DNA of 64,000 nucleotides, taken from the NCBI GenBank assembly GCA_006384855.1, contig VCJN01002378.1, forward strand, positions 124,001 through 188,000, given 5' to 3'. Position 1 is the first letter of the stretch, and each line of letters opens with the position of its first letter. Positions 1 to 12,400 of this stretch are shown piece after piece. The stretch comes from Tetraselmis striata. Taxonomy: Eukaryota; Chlorophyta; Chlorodendrophyceae; Chlorodendrales; Chlorodendraceae. Under the pieces are notes generated by a model. That model saw nothing but the letters and a program-made list of their open reading frames with translations, was not told the DNA's origin and made no database searches. A program made the translations under genes and the position numbers.

Positions 1-1564
1 GATGGCGAGGCGGTCGGGCCCTCCACGCCGCCGCGAGAGACGTCGCGCGACATGGAGCGGACCGCGTCGCTGCTCATCATGCGGCAGGGGCACGAGCCCG
101 CGCTGCCGCGCTACATGGAGACCTCCACGCAGCGGTTCACGGCGTGGATGGACGCGCCATCGGCGCTGGAGCCCGCGCTGCGGCGCGGCCGCACGCCGGC
201 GCAGTCGCGCCTGACCGTGCGGGTGCTCGGCACGACCATGCTGCCGTCCAGGGTCTCTTCCTTCTGCGAGCTCAAGGTGCACCGCTTCAAGCTGCGCCAG
301 ACAGGTGCGAGACGTGCGGCCCATGCCCCCCCCCCCCCCCCTCCCCCCCGAACTCACTCTCCCCCTCACCCCCAACCATGTCCACCCCCTCACAGCAATG
401 TGCGCTTTGGCCCACTTGCTCTGTCTGCCCTGCTTGCCTGCCTAGAGCACTGCCTGGAGCTACCCCACCGACCCGCAGACCGTCTAGGTGCCTGGAAGCT
501 GTTTGTCGGGCAGATGAGCTGACGGTCGGGTGGCGTCCCTCTCCTCTCCCCCGGGGTGGCTTCCCGACAGGGGTCCAACGCAACACGGCGCGCCCCTTCT
601 GGGACGAGCAGTTCTGCTGGCAGGGAGTGGCCGAGAACGACGTCCTGGTGCTGAAGCTGGTGCAGCAGGGTGTCTTGTGGAACACGGACGTGTGTGCCGC
701 TCCCGCCACCCCGCCTTGTGCAATCACATCTTGTTCCATGCTACAACTCTTTGGGATGAATGAGCCCACACTCACTGCTGCTGTGTGGCCTGTTCAGCTA
801 CTTGCTGTCCCATTTAGCCCCCCCCCCCCCCCCCCCCCTCCCCCCCCCCCCACCTCCCCCCCCCCACCTCCCCACACACACCCACACACCCACACTTCTC
901 CCAACGAGACATTATTTGAGAAAATGCTGGAAATGATTTCATTAATTGATTATTAGCCATTGTCTCTTGGCAGTTCTCAGTCCAGCTATGCACTTTATGG
1001 GAAAACACGGTGGCGCCGATCTTACCTCAGGCGACTTCCGCACTGATAAGTGACTTTCATCGGACGTGATATGTATCAGAAAATGACTTGTAGTACCATT
1101 TGTGTATAGTATTTCTGTGAGTCTTTGTATATCCCAGCTATCCTGTCTTAGATGTGTTTTAGAGAGCACTTCTCATGAACATGAGGTTGCCTGCCCATTG
1201 CTATAGATCAACCGTGGCGACAATGATTTTCATAACAACTGACCTCTCCCCCCCCTCTTTCCCCTGTTGCTCCACCGCGGCGCAGATCGGGGTTTTACGC
1301 GTGCCGCTGCGTGAGGTGCGCGGCTCGCCGGGGAGCGTGCTGGTGGGCTCCTGGCGGCTGAGCAACAGCCAGGCGGAGGCGGAGATCGCGATGGAGCTGG
1401 TGTGGTGGGAGTCCAGCTCCGGCAGGCGGCACCAGACAGGCATGCCTGCCGCAGAGGGGATGTCGCCGGAGACAAGCGCGGAGCTCGGGGAGGCTCAGTC
1501 GCTGGCGCACTCCCGCCGGACTCTCAGCAGGATGACGTTTGCCGCCCCATCCGCCGTGCGGTGA
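1..1564 (+). CDS. C2-domain protein, 3' end of gene (partial)
   Basis: Three exons are visible: <1-304, 571-659 and 1286-1564. Their phases agree, and the stop is at 1562-1564. The first exon runs off the left edge in frame 1. It codes for a stretch ending in a beta-strand-like segment (LTVRVLGTTMLPS). The second exon has FWDEQFCW followed by NDVLVLKL, and the third begins IGVLRVPLREV. The order 'RPFWDEQF ... VLVLKL ... RVPL' is the usual pattern of the last strands of a C2 (calcium/lipid-binding) domain. The acidic calcium loops cannot be judged because the 5' part is missing. The last 60 residues are low-complexity and probably disordered. Both introns hold long C runs (about 327-346 and 820-870). 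The C2 call rests on pattern recognition and could be another beta-sandwich. Confidence 0.6.
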
Positions 1565-2623
1565 CTGCGCCGCCGATATCTCCATCATGCAACGGAGACA
1601 CGCGGAGCGCTGGCAACAGTCCCTACCCTCAGGAGCATCAGGCCGGCCTATCCTAGACGCCGTTCGCTAACATGGAAGAGTCGTTAGCTCCCGGCACATA
1701 TATTGGATACATGCGGCAGCCCTTAATAACTATTTGCTGTATGTGATTTAGAACTAAAATCATGCATACGTTGTACAAGATATTATTGAGTGTTGGTGAT
1801 GTAAGATGCTGTATGTATATTAGTTGCTTGAGCGCGGCGACCGTTGGCGACTTGTTGAGGCTCCATGCCGGCACTCGGGGAGACCTACTATGGGCTGAAT
1901 GTCTGAAGGCCTAGCTACTGCATTGACAATCACCAGCAAACACCGCGGCACGCCCCTTTGTCAGGGAATATCGATGCTTGCCGGTGCGCCACCTGCGCAC
2001 ATAATGCGGACTTGATGCGCTCTTGTCTGGGGGCGCAAACATGTTGCTTGTCAGTCTTGGAGCCGGTGTAAATAAGACCTAGGCATGCCAAGCCGCACTC
2101 CCATGAGCCAAAATGCATAGATAGATGGCTTGCGCGCTCTTTTCCAAGTGCGCGACCGTCCTCCTTCGTCCCACCTGGCCGCGCGAGCCAATTCATTTTA
2201 AATGTCATTTTTATCATTATTATTTTTGCGCGCCGGCGGATGTTCGGCCTTTAGGGTTGGCGAAATGTATGGTCGTCATTCGGCGGTCAAGATTCGTCTA
2301 TGATTCGTTGTTGTTAGTCGTAATAAACCCGCGACTACACCTGATTAAAATAACATGCTCGGAACTCTAATGAAGTATTCAGGACGATCCCTGGGACGAT
2401 ATGCCTGCGACGTGCCTGCGACGGGTGGCATAAATACGGGGAGGCGGGCCTCCCGAACACTGCACTGCCACACTGCACGCACCCACCCACAAGCCAGGGT
2501 GTTGCCGGGCCACTGCAGGCGCCTCAACCACCAGGGGCGCACAGCTACAGATTGTCAGCTGGTTGGTACCGTGCCGTGCGTGGTGCAGTGGGCTGGGACA
2601 CCGCCGCCTTGAGCAGCATCAAC
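1565..2623. other. intergenic region with candidate promoter of the PANK gene
   Basis: I see no coding exon with convincing protein character in this stretch. It lies between the stop of the C2 gene and the start codon of the pantothenate kinase gene, both on the plus strand. The right part (about 2420-2620) is likely 5' flank and 5' UTR. Confidence 0.5.
2428..2437 (+). promoter_or_regulatory. TATA-like box upstream of PANK gene
   Basis: The sequence GCATAAATACG lies about 190 bp upstream of the ATG at 2624 and is followed by GC-rich sequence. It resembles a TATA box by composition only. No start-site data support it. Confidence 0.25.
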
Positions 2624-5230
2624 ATGGCAGACCGCAGCAGTGGCGAGGCGAGCAGCCGCAGCGGCGAGATCAACCAGGCTGTAGGCGGGTCAGCCGTAGT
2701 CGGACCGCAACGCCACTCGCCCTTCCTGCCGCACCACCTCTCGATGCAGAACCTCCCCTCGGCGCACGGTCCTGGTAGCGGCAGTCAGCTGGACCTCACA
2801 GGCGCATCCCTCTCGCTATCGAAGGCGCAGCCAGTCGGAGGTTGCCCCCCCCCCCCCCCCCCCCTATGTCGCCCCCTTTCCGTCGACCGGATGACCAAAG
2901 CGGCAACGTCAGGGTTCGATACGACCGGCGGAAACGCCTCTTGCTGCGGCGCAATATGCGGGGGGCTCAGCAACAGCGATTAGTATTATCCGTCGTGCGT
3001 CGCAGCGACTAGCGGTCACTGTTTGCCTCCAATATTCGCGGTGGAATGACATCCCGCTTTCCAATGAAACGAATAATTTGATCGAATATGCCAGCTCCCT
3101 CGATAGTATCGCGGTATTAATACCGTCAAGAACATTGCAAATATTCTGAAAATGCTCGGAATATTCTCTGTTCTTTATGATGCAGCGCGCACCTGGGATA
3201 GCCACCCTATAAGCGTTAATGGGTTTGGGATTAGCTGCAGCAGTGCCGCCGTGCGCATGCTTTCAGCCAACCTGCGGTCGCCCAGGCCGAGCCATAATGG
3301 GGGGGGGGGGGGGGGGGGGGGGGGGGCTGACACCTCGTGCCTGGCGTGGCTCTGCCGCAGGCGCGCCGCCCATCGTGCTGCCGCATCAGGAGCCGGAGTA
3401 CATCAACCACATCGCGATCGACGCCGGTGGCTCGCTCATCAAGCTGGTGTACCTATCGCAGGCGGATGAGGGGTTTGGGCACCCGCAGGAGGGCTCGGAT
3501 GAGGAGGGGCAGGGGCAGCCCCGGGAGGGGTCGGAAGGGCAGAATCCAGGGAGGAGGTAGCAATCCCCCTCCCCCCTTTTCGACCATGTCTGCTGTATTG
3601 CCATCGCAATGCTCCTTTTGCGGATGGAATCAGCTTGGGCGCCGTGCTGCCCCCGCCGGCTGACAGTTCGCACTTGCTTCCCGGCTGGCCGATTGGGTCC
3701 AGGCGCCGCCGGAGGACCAGGCATCTGGCAGGCACAGCGGAACAGGGAAGGGCGGTGCGCGCCCCTCCTTCTTTCCGCCGCATGCATGTGCCTCAGAGGG
3801 CCCCGGCTGACGGTGGCCTGCTCCCCTGACCACCAGGCCGGCTGCACTTCGTCAAGTTTGAGGCCAGCAACCTGGACGCGTGCTTCGAGTTCATCCGGTC
3901 CAAGGGGCTGCACCACTCGCTGTCCAACGGCGAGAAGATGCGGGTCAAGGCCACAGGGGTAAGATGCCGGCAGGACCAAGACACCATGGCGGGGGCGGGG
4001 CCCAGTGTGTGGGGGGGGGGGGGGGGGAAGGGGGAGGTCTCCCATGCATTGGAGGCGTACTGACCATATGATGGCGGTGGGATGCCCAGGGCGGCGCTTA
4101 CCGCTTTGCGGACGCGTTCAAGGAGAAACTAGGCCTGCTGCTGGAGCGCGAGGACGAGATGGAGTGCCTCGTGGACGGCGCCAACTTCCTGCTGAAGACC
4201 ATCCGCTACGAGGCCTTCACCTTTGAGCAGGGCAAGCAGCACTTTGTGAGCGCGCTGGAGGACGAGCAGCTGTACCCCTACCTGCTCGTCAACATCGGGA
4301 GCGGTGTCAGCATCGTCAAGGTGGATGGCGAGGGCTCGTACGAGCGCGTGAGCGGCACCAACCTCGGCGGCGGCACCTTCTGGGGTCTCTGCCGCCTGCT
4401 CACCAAGTGCCGCGGCTTTGACGAAATGCTCGAGCTCGCCATGCACGGGGACAACTCCAAGGTGGACATGCTGGTGGGCGACATCTACGGCGGCGGCGAC
4501 TACAGCAAGGCCGGGCTGAGCGCCACCACGATCGCGTCCAGCTTTGGTAAGGTCGTCATGAGTGACAAGGACCTGGAGGACTACGAGCCCGCCGACATCG
4601 CGCTTGCGCTGTGCCGCATGGTCAGCTACAACATCGGGCAGCTCGCGTTCCTCAATGCGCAGCGCTACGGGATGAAGCGCGTCTTCTTCGGGGGCTTCTT
4701 CATCCGCGGGCTGCAGTACACCATGGAGACCATCTCCTTTGCCATCAACTTCTGGTCCAAGGTGCGCGGCAGCAGTGGACCCTTAAAGCATCTGGGCTGC
4801 CCCGTACCCCGTCATGTCGCTAACAATGATCCTCGCAGGGCGAGCTGACGGCATGCTTCCTGAGGCACGAGGGCTTCCTGGGCGCAATGGGGGCCTTCCT
4901 GAAGAGCAACCCCATGTCTACCACCGAGCTCATGCAGAAGGTGTGGCTTCAGGACCGCCCGTTGCGCCCGGCTGCTACGGTTGCCGACGCACCCAAGAGA
5001 ACCCTCATGATAAGCCTCAAATTGGGCTTGCATGCAACCCATAAGACTCTTCGCTATAATTCGTTTACATTTCACATCTGGCAGTCACAGCAGGTTATTA
5101 TTCGCAGTGTTCTTAATACTGCGTTGGCATCCGTAGCGCATCAACGGGACCTGAGGTATGTCGCGCGGGGTGGTGTCTGATGGTACCGTAGTAAAAAGCC
5201 GTTGTAGCATTGGATCGTTTGGCGAGGGCC

Positions 5231-5286
<56 letters not shown>

Positions 5287-8200
5287 GGGGCTGAGGACGA
5301 TGCCTGGGGGCGGCGCTACGTGGTTTGCAGGCCAAGTCCTCCAAGATCAAGGCCAAGTTCATGGAGCGCTTCAGCATGGGGGCGCCCTTTGTGGGCGGCA
5401 AGGTGCACGGGGAGGCCATCAAGGACGTGTCGAGCAAGGTGTCCTGGGTGGAGAAGTTTGTGCAGGTGGGCACCAAGGCCGCCAACAACTCGGGGCTGGA
5501 CGCCGAGGGGAGCTCGGCCAAGGGGAGCCCGCAGCAGCCGGCGGAGGAGGAGGGCGCGGCTGCGCCGTCGCCGCGGCTGCAGCTCGACCTGCACGTCGGC
5601 GTGCTCCACTTCACGCCCTCGCTCGAGCCCTTCCCGCTGGTCGCCAACCCGGGCGCTTACGACCCCAACACCATCGACATCAACGAGGACGAGGATGAAC
5701 GGCGGTACTGGCTGCGGGTACTGGAGGACTCGGTGCCCACACTGGTGCGCAAGGCGGTGCTCAGCGCGGGTGGCACCGCGGGGGCGCAGCGCCGCGGGGA
5801 CGCGTTTGGCAAGGCCTTTAAGGGCCACCTGTCCAAGCTGCGCGAGGAGCCCAGCGCATACGGACGTGTGGGGTGAGAGCGCCCCCCCCCCCCCCCCCCC
5901 CCCTCCCTTCGGCATGTATGTCATGTCGCAACTGACTTAGACACGGCATCCGTGGATAGGCTTTGACTCTATGTCGAGTGTGTGACACGGTATCATCTGG
6001 GATGGTGGGCGTTTTTAACGGTGTGACACTGTGTGAGCTGAAAATAGTTTTCACGGATCGAAGACATATGAAAAATGCTGACGCGGTAATAAGAACACTG
6101 CAAAGCAGAACCTGGCCAGCCAGCCAGAGGTCAAATGTAGATGAGACTATATATAGCAGAATTGTTATAGGTTTTCTCATGGGTAGGTAGCGAGCCCAAT
6201 TTAAGGCTTATAAAAGGGTTCTAACAGGTGCACCAGCACCCCCTATACAGCACATCCGTGACATAACGTTGTTGCGAGACATGTGGCTGTGTTTCCCCGT
6301 TGCAGCGATGGCAATAGTGCCGCCTTTCCAGTAGGGGGGGGGCATCACGCCGTTGACGCCCTCCGCTCACACACAGGCACCCGTTGCGGCACTTGATGTT
6401 AATGCCGCCACCGCCGCGCCGCACGCAGGCTGGCCGACCTGCTGGAGATGCGGGAGGAGTGCCTGCGCGAGTTCAGCTTCACGGACGCGTACAAGCTGGA
6501 CAAGCTGCGGGAGAACGAGGTGGCGCTGGAGGTGCTGCCGGACCTGCTCGCGGAGCTGGACGGCATGGCGCCGCGCGAGCGGCTGCTGGCGCTGGTGGAG
6601 GGCGTGCTGGCGGCCAACATCTTCGACTGGGGCGCGCAGGCCTGCGTGGACCTCTACAACAACGGCACCATCCTGGAAATCTACCGCAAGGTGGGCGCCC
6701 CCCCCCCCCCCCAACACACACACACATCCCCCCTCCCGTAGCCTAACGCTCTCTCCACATATGGTCGGCAAGCGACGGGGCACAAGTTTACATACACATA
6801 CATACATACATATACATATACGGGCGCTGGCGCAGTGATAAGATCAATGCGAATCGGAACCGGCCCTGCGTGTCAGAGGTCAAATGTAGACGAAACAATG
6901 GCGGAATTGGTTGCATGCAAGCCCAATCTGAGCCGCATTATAAGGGTTCGTACAGGTGCGCTGGCCCGCCCATGTGTATGTCTGAGTGCCGAAGCGCCTG
7001 TTGGACCTTTTATCCCAAGCCTCGATTTTTGATTGCATGCTACGTACAGAAACATTCTCTGTACATCCGCTACTGTTGCGTCTACATTTGACCGCTGACG
7101 TGCACGACAGGTTCTCATTCGCAGTGCTCTTATAAGCGCGTCGACACCCGCTTACATATATATGTACATATGTATATATGTACATGTGTCAATTCACGTC
7201 CTTTACTTCTGATCTTGTATGACCATCCTCAACCTCAGTTGTCTTTGCACATTGTCAAATCTTCCAGAAAATTATCGCAGTTTAATCAAGAGGGAGGATT
7301 GAAGAATCTGAGCGGCCCCTCTCCTCTTGTGCTCGTCTCTTCTCGCCGGTCAATGCGCGGCCGCCTCGTGCTCCTCTTCTTCGCCTCTCATGGTCGGCTC
7401 ACCGCTCGGGCCGCTGCCCGTGTGCGCAGGCGCGCGCGGACATGGGCCGCCGCCCCTGGCGCGTGGACACCTTTGACGGGCTGTGCGAGCAGTGGTTCGC
7501 GGGCGGGTGGGCCCCGGCGGGCAGCGGCTGCCCAGCTTCGGCCGCGTCGTCATCTTCGTCGACAACGCGGGGGCGGACGCGGTGCTCGGCATGCTGCCCC
7601 TGGCGCGCGAGCTGCTCCGCAACGGCAGCGAGGTCGTGATGGTCGCCAACTCGCAGCCGGCAATCAACGACCTCACCACCTCAGAGCTGCGCAGCCTCGT
7701 GCGCAAGGCGGGCGCCATCTGCCCCATCATCGCAGAGGCGCGGGAGGCCGCCAACCGGGCCACCGCCGCCAATGACAGCGTCATCCCGCCGCCGCCGGGC
7801 GTGCCGAGCCGCCGGCAGACCTCAGAGGATGCGGGTGCGTCCCCCCCCCCCCCCTCCCCACACGACTTCCCCCCTTAGTGCCGCTCCTAGCGCACCTCAG
7901 GCTAGGGCTTTGTATGGTATGAAAACAGGTCGGGGGGGGATGGGGTGAAAATCAAGGAGACATTGGCCGATAGTGACATGAGAGCGAGACCTAGACATGC
8001 CTTGGGAGCAGCTCGGCTTGGCGCGGCGGAGAGTAGCAATCCAGGACGTCCTACAGTCAATTTCTACACCACCATGGGCACGTGCTAATTATAACCCCCC
8101 CCCCCCCCCCCCCCGGTACCCTTGGGGTCTCCCTCCTCCAGACCTCGAGCACAAGCGCGCAGGGGACAACGGCAACGAGCCGCGCCTGTACATCTCCAGC

Positions 8201-8584
8201 AGCGGGCACGGCTCGCCCTGCCTGGACCTGCGCCGCGTCCCGGAGGAGCTGGCAGACGCGGCGGCGGGCACAGACCTGGTCATCATTGAGGGCATGGGGC
8301 GCGCCATCCACACCAACCTGTACTGCACCTTCACGTGAGCCCCCCCCCCCCCCCCCCCCCACTTACGTATTCCTGCCTGGTGGCTTGCAGCTGTGTGGTA
8401 GATAAATGTTTGTATTAGCTATTGCACGAAAGGGTACAAATGCATTTATTAATCTTGTCATACAAATGCCCCCTAGCGTGTTAGCTCCAAGGTCACCAAA
8501 ATATCGCGAAATTTGATGACATTTACCGCTGCGCCCCTTACGGAAATGCTATCAAACAGTGTGCTGGCGTCCTATATATATATC

Positions 8585-8622
<38 letters not shown>

Positions 8623-9241
8623 CGTATATATACAGATATACAATTCATATATGTCTATGTGTATATATGTATTTTTGTGTATGTATATATACATATATAT
8701 GTATATAGATATATTGCCCGGTGTAGACAAGAGGCCGCCGGCTTTTTGTCTTGCCTGAATGCATTGATTAGAAATGCACCATCATCGGGCCCGTCATGGT
8801 TTGATCCGTTCTCTCAGTGGACTGCATGCAAAGGCGGCCTTGTGGCTCTGTCTTTTGATTACTCAGCCTCGGTCGGCACCGCCGCTACCGCCGCCAAAGA
8901 CAACGCAATGATACGAATTCCCCATGAATGGCTCCTTTGGCCTGGGCTACACCCATCTGATGAACACGCACTCCGGTGGAACGGCTCGCGAGGTCCCATC
9001 GGCGGCCTTGAAATGTGCCATGTGAGTCAGAGGCGGTGGCGGCTGACCCGCGTGCGTGTTTCTCCGCCTCCGCAGGTGTCCATCTCTGAAGCTGGCGATG
9101 GTGAAGAACGCGCGGATCGCAAAGAAGCTGTTCAACGGCAACCTCTACGATTGCATTTGCCTTTACGAGCCCGGCGCGGGCAGCAAGGGCGCGGCCAAGG
9201 TCCTGCTGCCGCCTCCGCTGCCGGCATCGGGATCGGATTAG
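2624..9241 (+). CDS. bifunctional pantothenate kinase / 4'-phosphopantetheine phosphatase (PANK2/PANK4-like fusion)
   Basis: Ten exons: 2624-2840, 3361-3556, 3837-3958, 4090-4761, 4839-4940, 5331-5872, 6429-6690, 7430-7834, 8142-8334 and 9076-9241, giving about 958 residues. The type II PANK fold (about residues 75-437) shows [12 protein letters not shown] (ATP loop), [17 protein letters not shown], the [11 protein letters not shown] loop and DIYGG. The Glu of DEMECL and the Arg of ERVSGT, the catalytic pair lost in vertebrate PANK4, are both kept. The C-terminal half is DUF89/ARMT1-like, with FVDNAGAD, the Asn-Asp of AINDLT and [10 protein letters not shown] as metal and phosphate motifs. 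It should phosphorylate pantothenate and dephosphorylate 4'-phosphopantetheine or damaged forms of it, in the cytosol. Plant PANK2 has the same architecture. Exon 8 changes frame once (about 7495-7540), and the exon 2/3 phase is off by one. Introns carry C runs and four repeat elements. Confidence 0.9.
4974..5137 (+). mobile_element. MITE-like element, copy 1 (164 bp, intact terminal inverted repeats)
   Basis: The ends are GCTACGGTTGCCGACGC (4974-4990) and GCGTTGGCATCCGTAGC (5121-5137). Each is the reverse complement of the other with two mismatches. The middle holds the palindrome TTGCATGCAA, then CACATCTGGCAG and a TTCGCAGTGTTCTTA stretch shared with the other copies. There is no ORF. It lies in the intron between exons 5 and 6 of the PANK gene. 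No clear target duplication was seen. Confidence 0.75.
5233..5283 (+). repeat. (GT)n microsatellite
   Basis: About 25 uninterrupted GT units in the intron before PANK exon 6. It creates artificial Cys-Val ORFs. Confidence 0.95.
6075..6245 (-). mobile_element. MITE-like element, copy 2 (reverse orientation)
   Basis: It matches copy 1 in reverse: GCTGACGCGG near the left end, AGAACACTGC, the CCAGAGGTCAAATGTAGA core, GCCCAATTTAAGGCTTAT, and GTGCACCAGCACC at the right end. The central palindrome is degraded. It lies in the PANK intron between exons 6 and 7. Confidence 0.6.
6821..6972 (-). mobile_element. MITE-like element, copy 3 (reverse orientation)
   Basis: It carries CAGAGGTCAAATGTAGACG, GGTTGCATGCAAGCCCAAT and GGTTCGTACAGGTGCGCTGG, in the order expected of a reversed copy. 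It lies directly next to copy 4, which points the other way, in the PANK intron between exons 7 and 8. Confidence 0.65.
6985..7155 (+). mobile_element. MITE-like element, copy 4
   Basis: It holds AAGCCTCGATT, a TTGCATGC remnant, GCGTCTACATTTGACC, and GGTTCTCATTCGCAGTGCTC followed by GCGTCGACACCC, in the forward order of copy 1. Together with copy 3 it forms an inverted pair. Confidence 0.6.
8574..8720. repeat. (TA)n and TATATG-type microsatellite
   Basis: An AT-dinucleotide run at about 8590-8618 followed by variable TATATG/TGTATA units, in the intron before the last PANK exon. Confidence 0.85.
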
Positions 9242-9482
9242 CTCTCGTAGGTAGCATGTGAGAGGGCAGCATGTGTTGAGGGGGCGCCTTGGGCGGGGGG
9301 CATCTCCACCGTGGAGCCCAGCGGCCCCCAGCCGCCTGTGTGTGACTCTATTATTTGTCTGTCTAAAGCTTGATTGCTATGCACTCTGCACCGGCGCGCC
9401 TGCCCTCAACCCTAGAACCCCGGCATGCCGCGCTGGCCCGTGCGGCCACGTGCTGGCGCGTATTAGTCCGCCTCCGGCCGGG

Positions 9483-12400
9483 TCAGCCCTTGCGGAGGAA
9501 GCACAGCCAGCCGGGTAGCCGCTCGTCCTCCTCCTCTCGTAGGCACTCCAGCGCTGAGACGTCCGCCACCTGCAGCGCCGCCCCGGCCGCCGCTGCCTGC
9601 GAGCACATCACGCAGGCCTCGTCACGCCACGACATGCATGACACATCTACAGGCGCGGACATGTCCATCCATACATACGCGGACTTGATAAGAGGCACAA
9701 CGCTACTGCGTATGCAAATCGGCGCAATCCACGCTCCTGTAACACTTGTCACATATCCGCCATATAGCAGCAAGATTAAAGCGCCGTCGCCTAAGTAAAA
9801 TGGTGACAATTCGTCAAGTTCACCCGCAAAGTCGGAGTTGAATTGAGCGGGCAGGTGTTTTCCCCCCCGGGCGTCGAGCTCGCGAGTCCCAGATGACGAC
9901 GAGTCCCGACGACTCGCGGCCGCCATCACCGCGCGCCGGCGGTTCGCGAGCTACGCCGGCAGCGAGCGCACCGCAAGTACCTGTACACAATTACGAATAT
10001 TCACCAATATTTCCGGGACGAGTGGGACTACGATCGTTACAGGCGGTACCCGTACGGGATAAATCTAATCGCAAGCTGGTGGAGACTCCCAACAGCTAGC
10101 ATCGCTATATAACGTGATTTTAGAACGCAAGTTCATTTGTCGCAATATCGGACGACGCCCCGACTACGGCGCCGATGTTTGTTAATTCGCGATTTGCGCC
10201 ACACGTGATCGAAATACAGTACCCATGCACCCCTGACGAGTAATGGAATTCGTAGAACTTGAGTAATAGAAATGGACCTAGGCGGTATCTCGTGTACGGC
10301 TACCATGATAATTAATGCTCTGCGAACGGGATTAAAATCCGACGCTACGCTTGGATAACGACGTCTGGTTGTGATGCCAAACACGGAGGACAGGTTGGTG
10401 TAGCCAACAGCCGTGTAATCACGCCGGTGTCCCTGCTTTTCCAACCCGAGCCCCATATGCGCATGGGTATAGGGAGTAAATGAAGGTGAATGCTGCGAGT
10501 ACATGGGGTGTGTGTAAGGCAAGCTCAACCGGTTCAGTATTTTGGCCTTGCATCATCATGTGGATAGGCTGTGCACATGTATGTGCAATTATGTGGGTTT
10601 GCGGAGCACATCCAAGGCGCCTGCCTCAAACACTGAGTACGGGCGGTGGCGCCAAACTCGGCGCCTGGGCTGGGCGGGGGGGGGGGGGGGGGGGGGGGTT
10701 ACAAGCCCCTTGGTCCGGGCTGAAGCACTGCCGTCATCAACCGCCGACCAAGCCAAGCGTCCCTCATTGATGGGGAAGCATGGAGTTCATTTGGTCCGGA
10801 TGCTCCAGTAGATCAGACAAAGTTACGGTACGGCACGCAGCGTCTCGGAATGGTTGCCACCGAAAATGGCCACGTATGATGTCAACGTTTGTCGTCAAGT
10901 AGCTATTCGGTTTCCAGAGGAACGGTAGGGGGCTGGGAGATTGATGCGGAGGGGGGGGCAGGGGGGGGGGCACCTGGAGGTACTCTGCGGTGTGGGCGTA
11001 GCGCTCCGATGGCAGCAAGCAGAACCCTTCCTGGCAGCTGCTCTCCGGGAGGCCGTGCCGCTTGGCTGAGGCCTACATGCAAGGGGAGGGAGGGGGTAGC
11101 CTTTAAGCTGGTGTGTTTGGGGGAGGGCGAGGCGCCCAGGCAGCGCAACATCGGTTGCTGCTGGAGGGGCGGTGGGTTGCTCCGGCATGCTGGGATGGGG
11201 GGGGGGGGGGCATCGCGGTGCATCTGTGCCCCTCTATAATGATGTGGGGGGGGCATCTTCATGGCGCGTGTGAGCATCCCAATCATCAGCCCCAGTTGCA
11301 GTTGCAGCGCCCGGCAGCACTGTGTGCTCAGAGCGGCTGTCAACTGGGAGGCTGTGGGGATGGGCGGCGGCGCACCTCCAGCGACTCCGCAGACACGATG
11401 AGGTGGCCCTGCGGCGCCAGGGCGGCGGCGGCGGCGCGGAAGAGCGCGCCCACGTCACCAATGTACTCCACCACATCGGCAGCGATGACCTACGTAGCCG
11501 CGGCGGGTGCAAGGCCCCATAAGCGGCGAGCGGGGCAGGTGTCGGGTTTGGGGGATGAAGGGGAGGTGGAAGGGGGGGGGGGGGGGGACCAGGTCCAGGC
11601 TGCCAGCGGGGCGGCCATCCAGGAAGCTGCAGCAGTCCTGCACCGCCAGCTCGTCGTAGATGCGCAGCTCGGCGGCCGTCAGCACCATGCCGGGCGAGAT
11701 GTCGCAGCCTGAGAGGTGCGCGCACGCGGCTGGGGTGCGCGGCGTCGCACCGGGCCAGCGACTCAGCGACATGATGGTAGGGGTAAATCGGCTCTCACTC
11801 AGCGTGGCATGGCAGATGGCAGGCACTCGCGAAACTGCGCCAAGGTGAGGTAGCCGGAGCACCTCTCGTCACTCTGCCCATCAGCCCTGTCCCGCAGCCT
11901 AGGTCCGCCTGCGCCCAAGCAAGCCGATGTCAAAATCTCTGCAGCTGGGGGTTTCAACTCTATATGACGCTAGATTTACCGGTAAATGCTGTATTGAAAT
12001 TGAAATTTCTTTCAAATAATTTCGAATTTGACATTTTTTACAAATTTCAACCCACTAGTTTAGGGCTTTTAGGGTTAAACGATAAACCGTAAACGCTTTG
12101 ACGCTTTTCTTACAACTTCAATCCTGGGCGGACCAGGCCAGCTGTCTTTCGGCCCCGCTGACATGAACCCACATAGGGTCGGCTGCCCCCGGTAGGGTCG
12201 GCATTGCCCGTAGCATGTAGTCCTCCGAAGGTCATTAAATTCCGTACGTATATACCGGTATCCCATCACTGCCATTTGGCATCAGGTTACCAATACGCGC
12301 ACACCCTAGAAGCGTAATACATTACGCGCGCACTCGTACCCGTATTACATTTGGCATGAGTAGTACGGTAGTCGATGGAAAACAACATTACAGGCTCGGT

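Noticed and set aside
144..956. Poly-proline ORFs over C runs throughout the window
   Set aside because: The C runs lie between well-placed donors and acceptors, so they are intronic. The prolines are artefacts.
5158..5940. Cys-Val repeat ORFs
   Set aside because: Produced by the (GT)n tract in a PANK intron. The real exon 5331-5872 is in a different frame.
9893..10099. Plus-strand ORF of 68 codons
   Set aside because: It lies in an intron of the minus-strand methyltransferase and has no domain or splice context.
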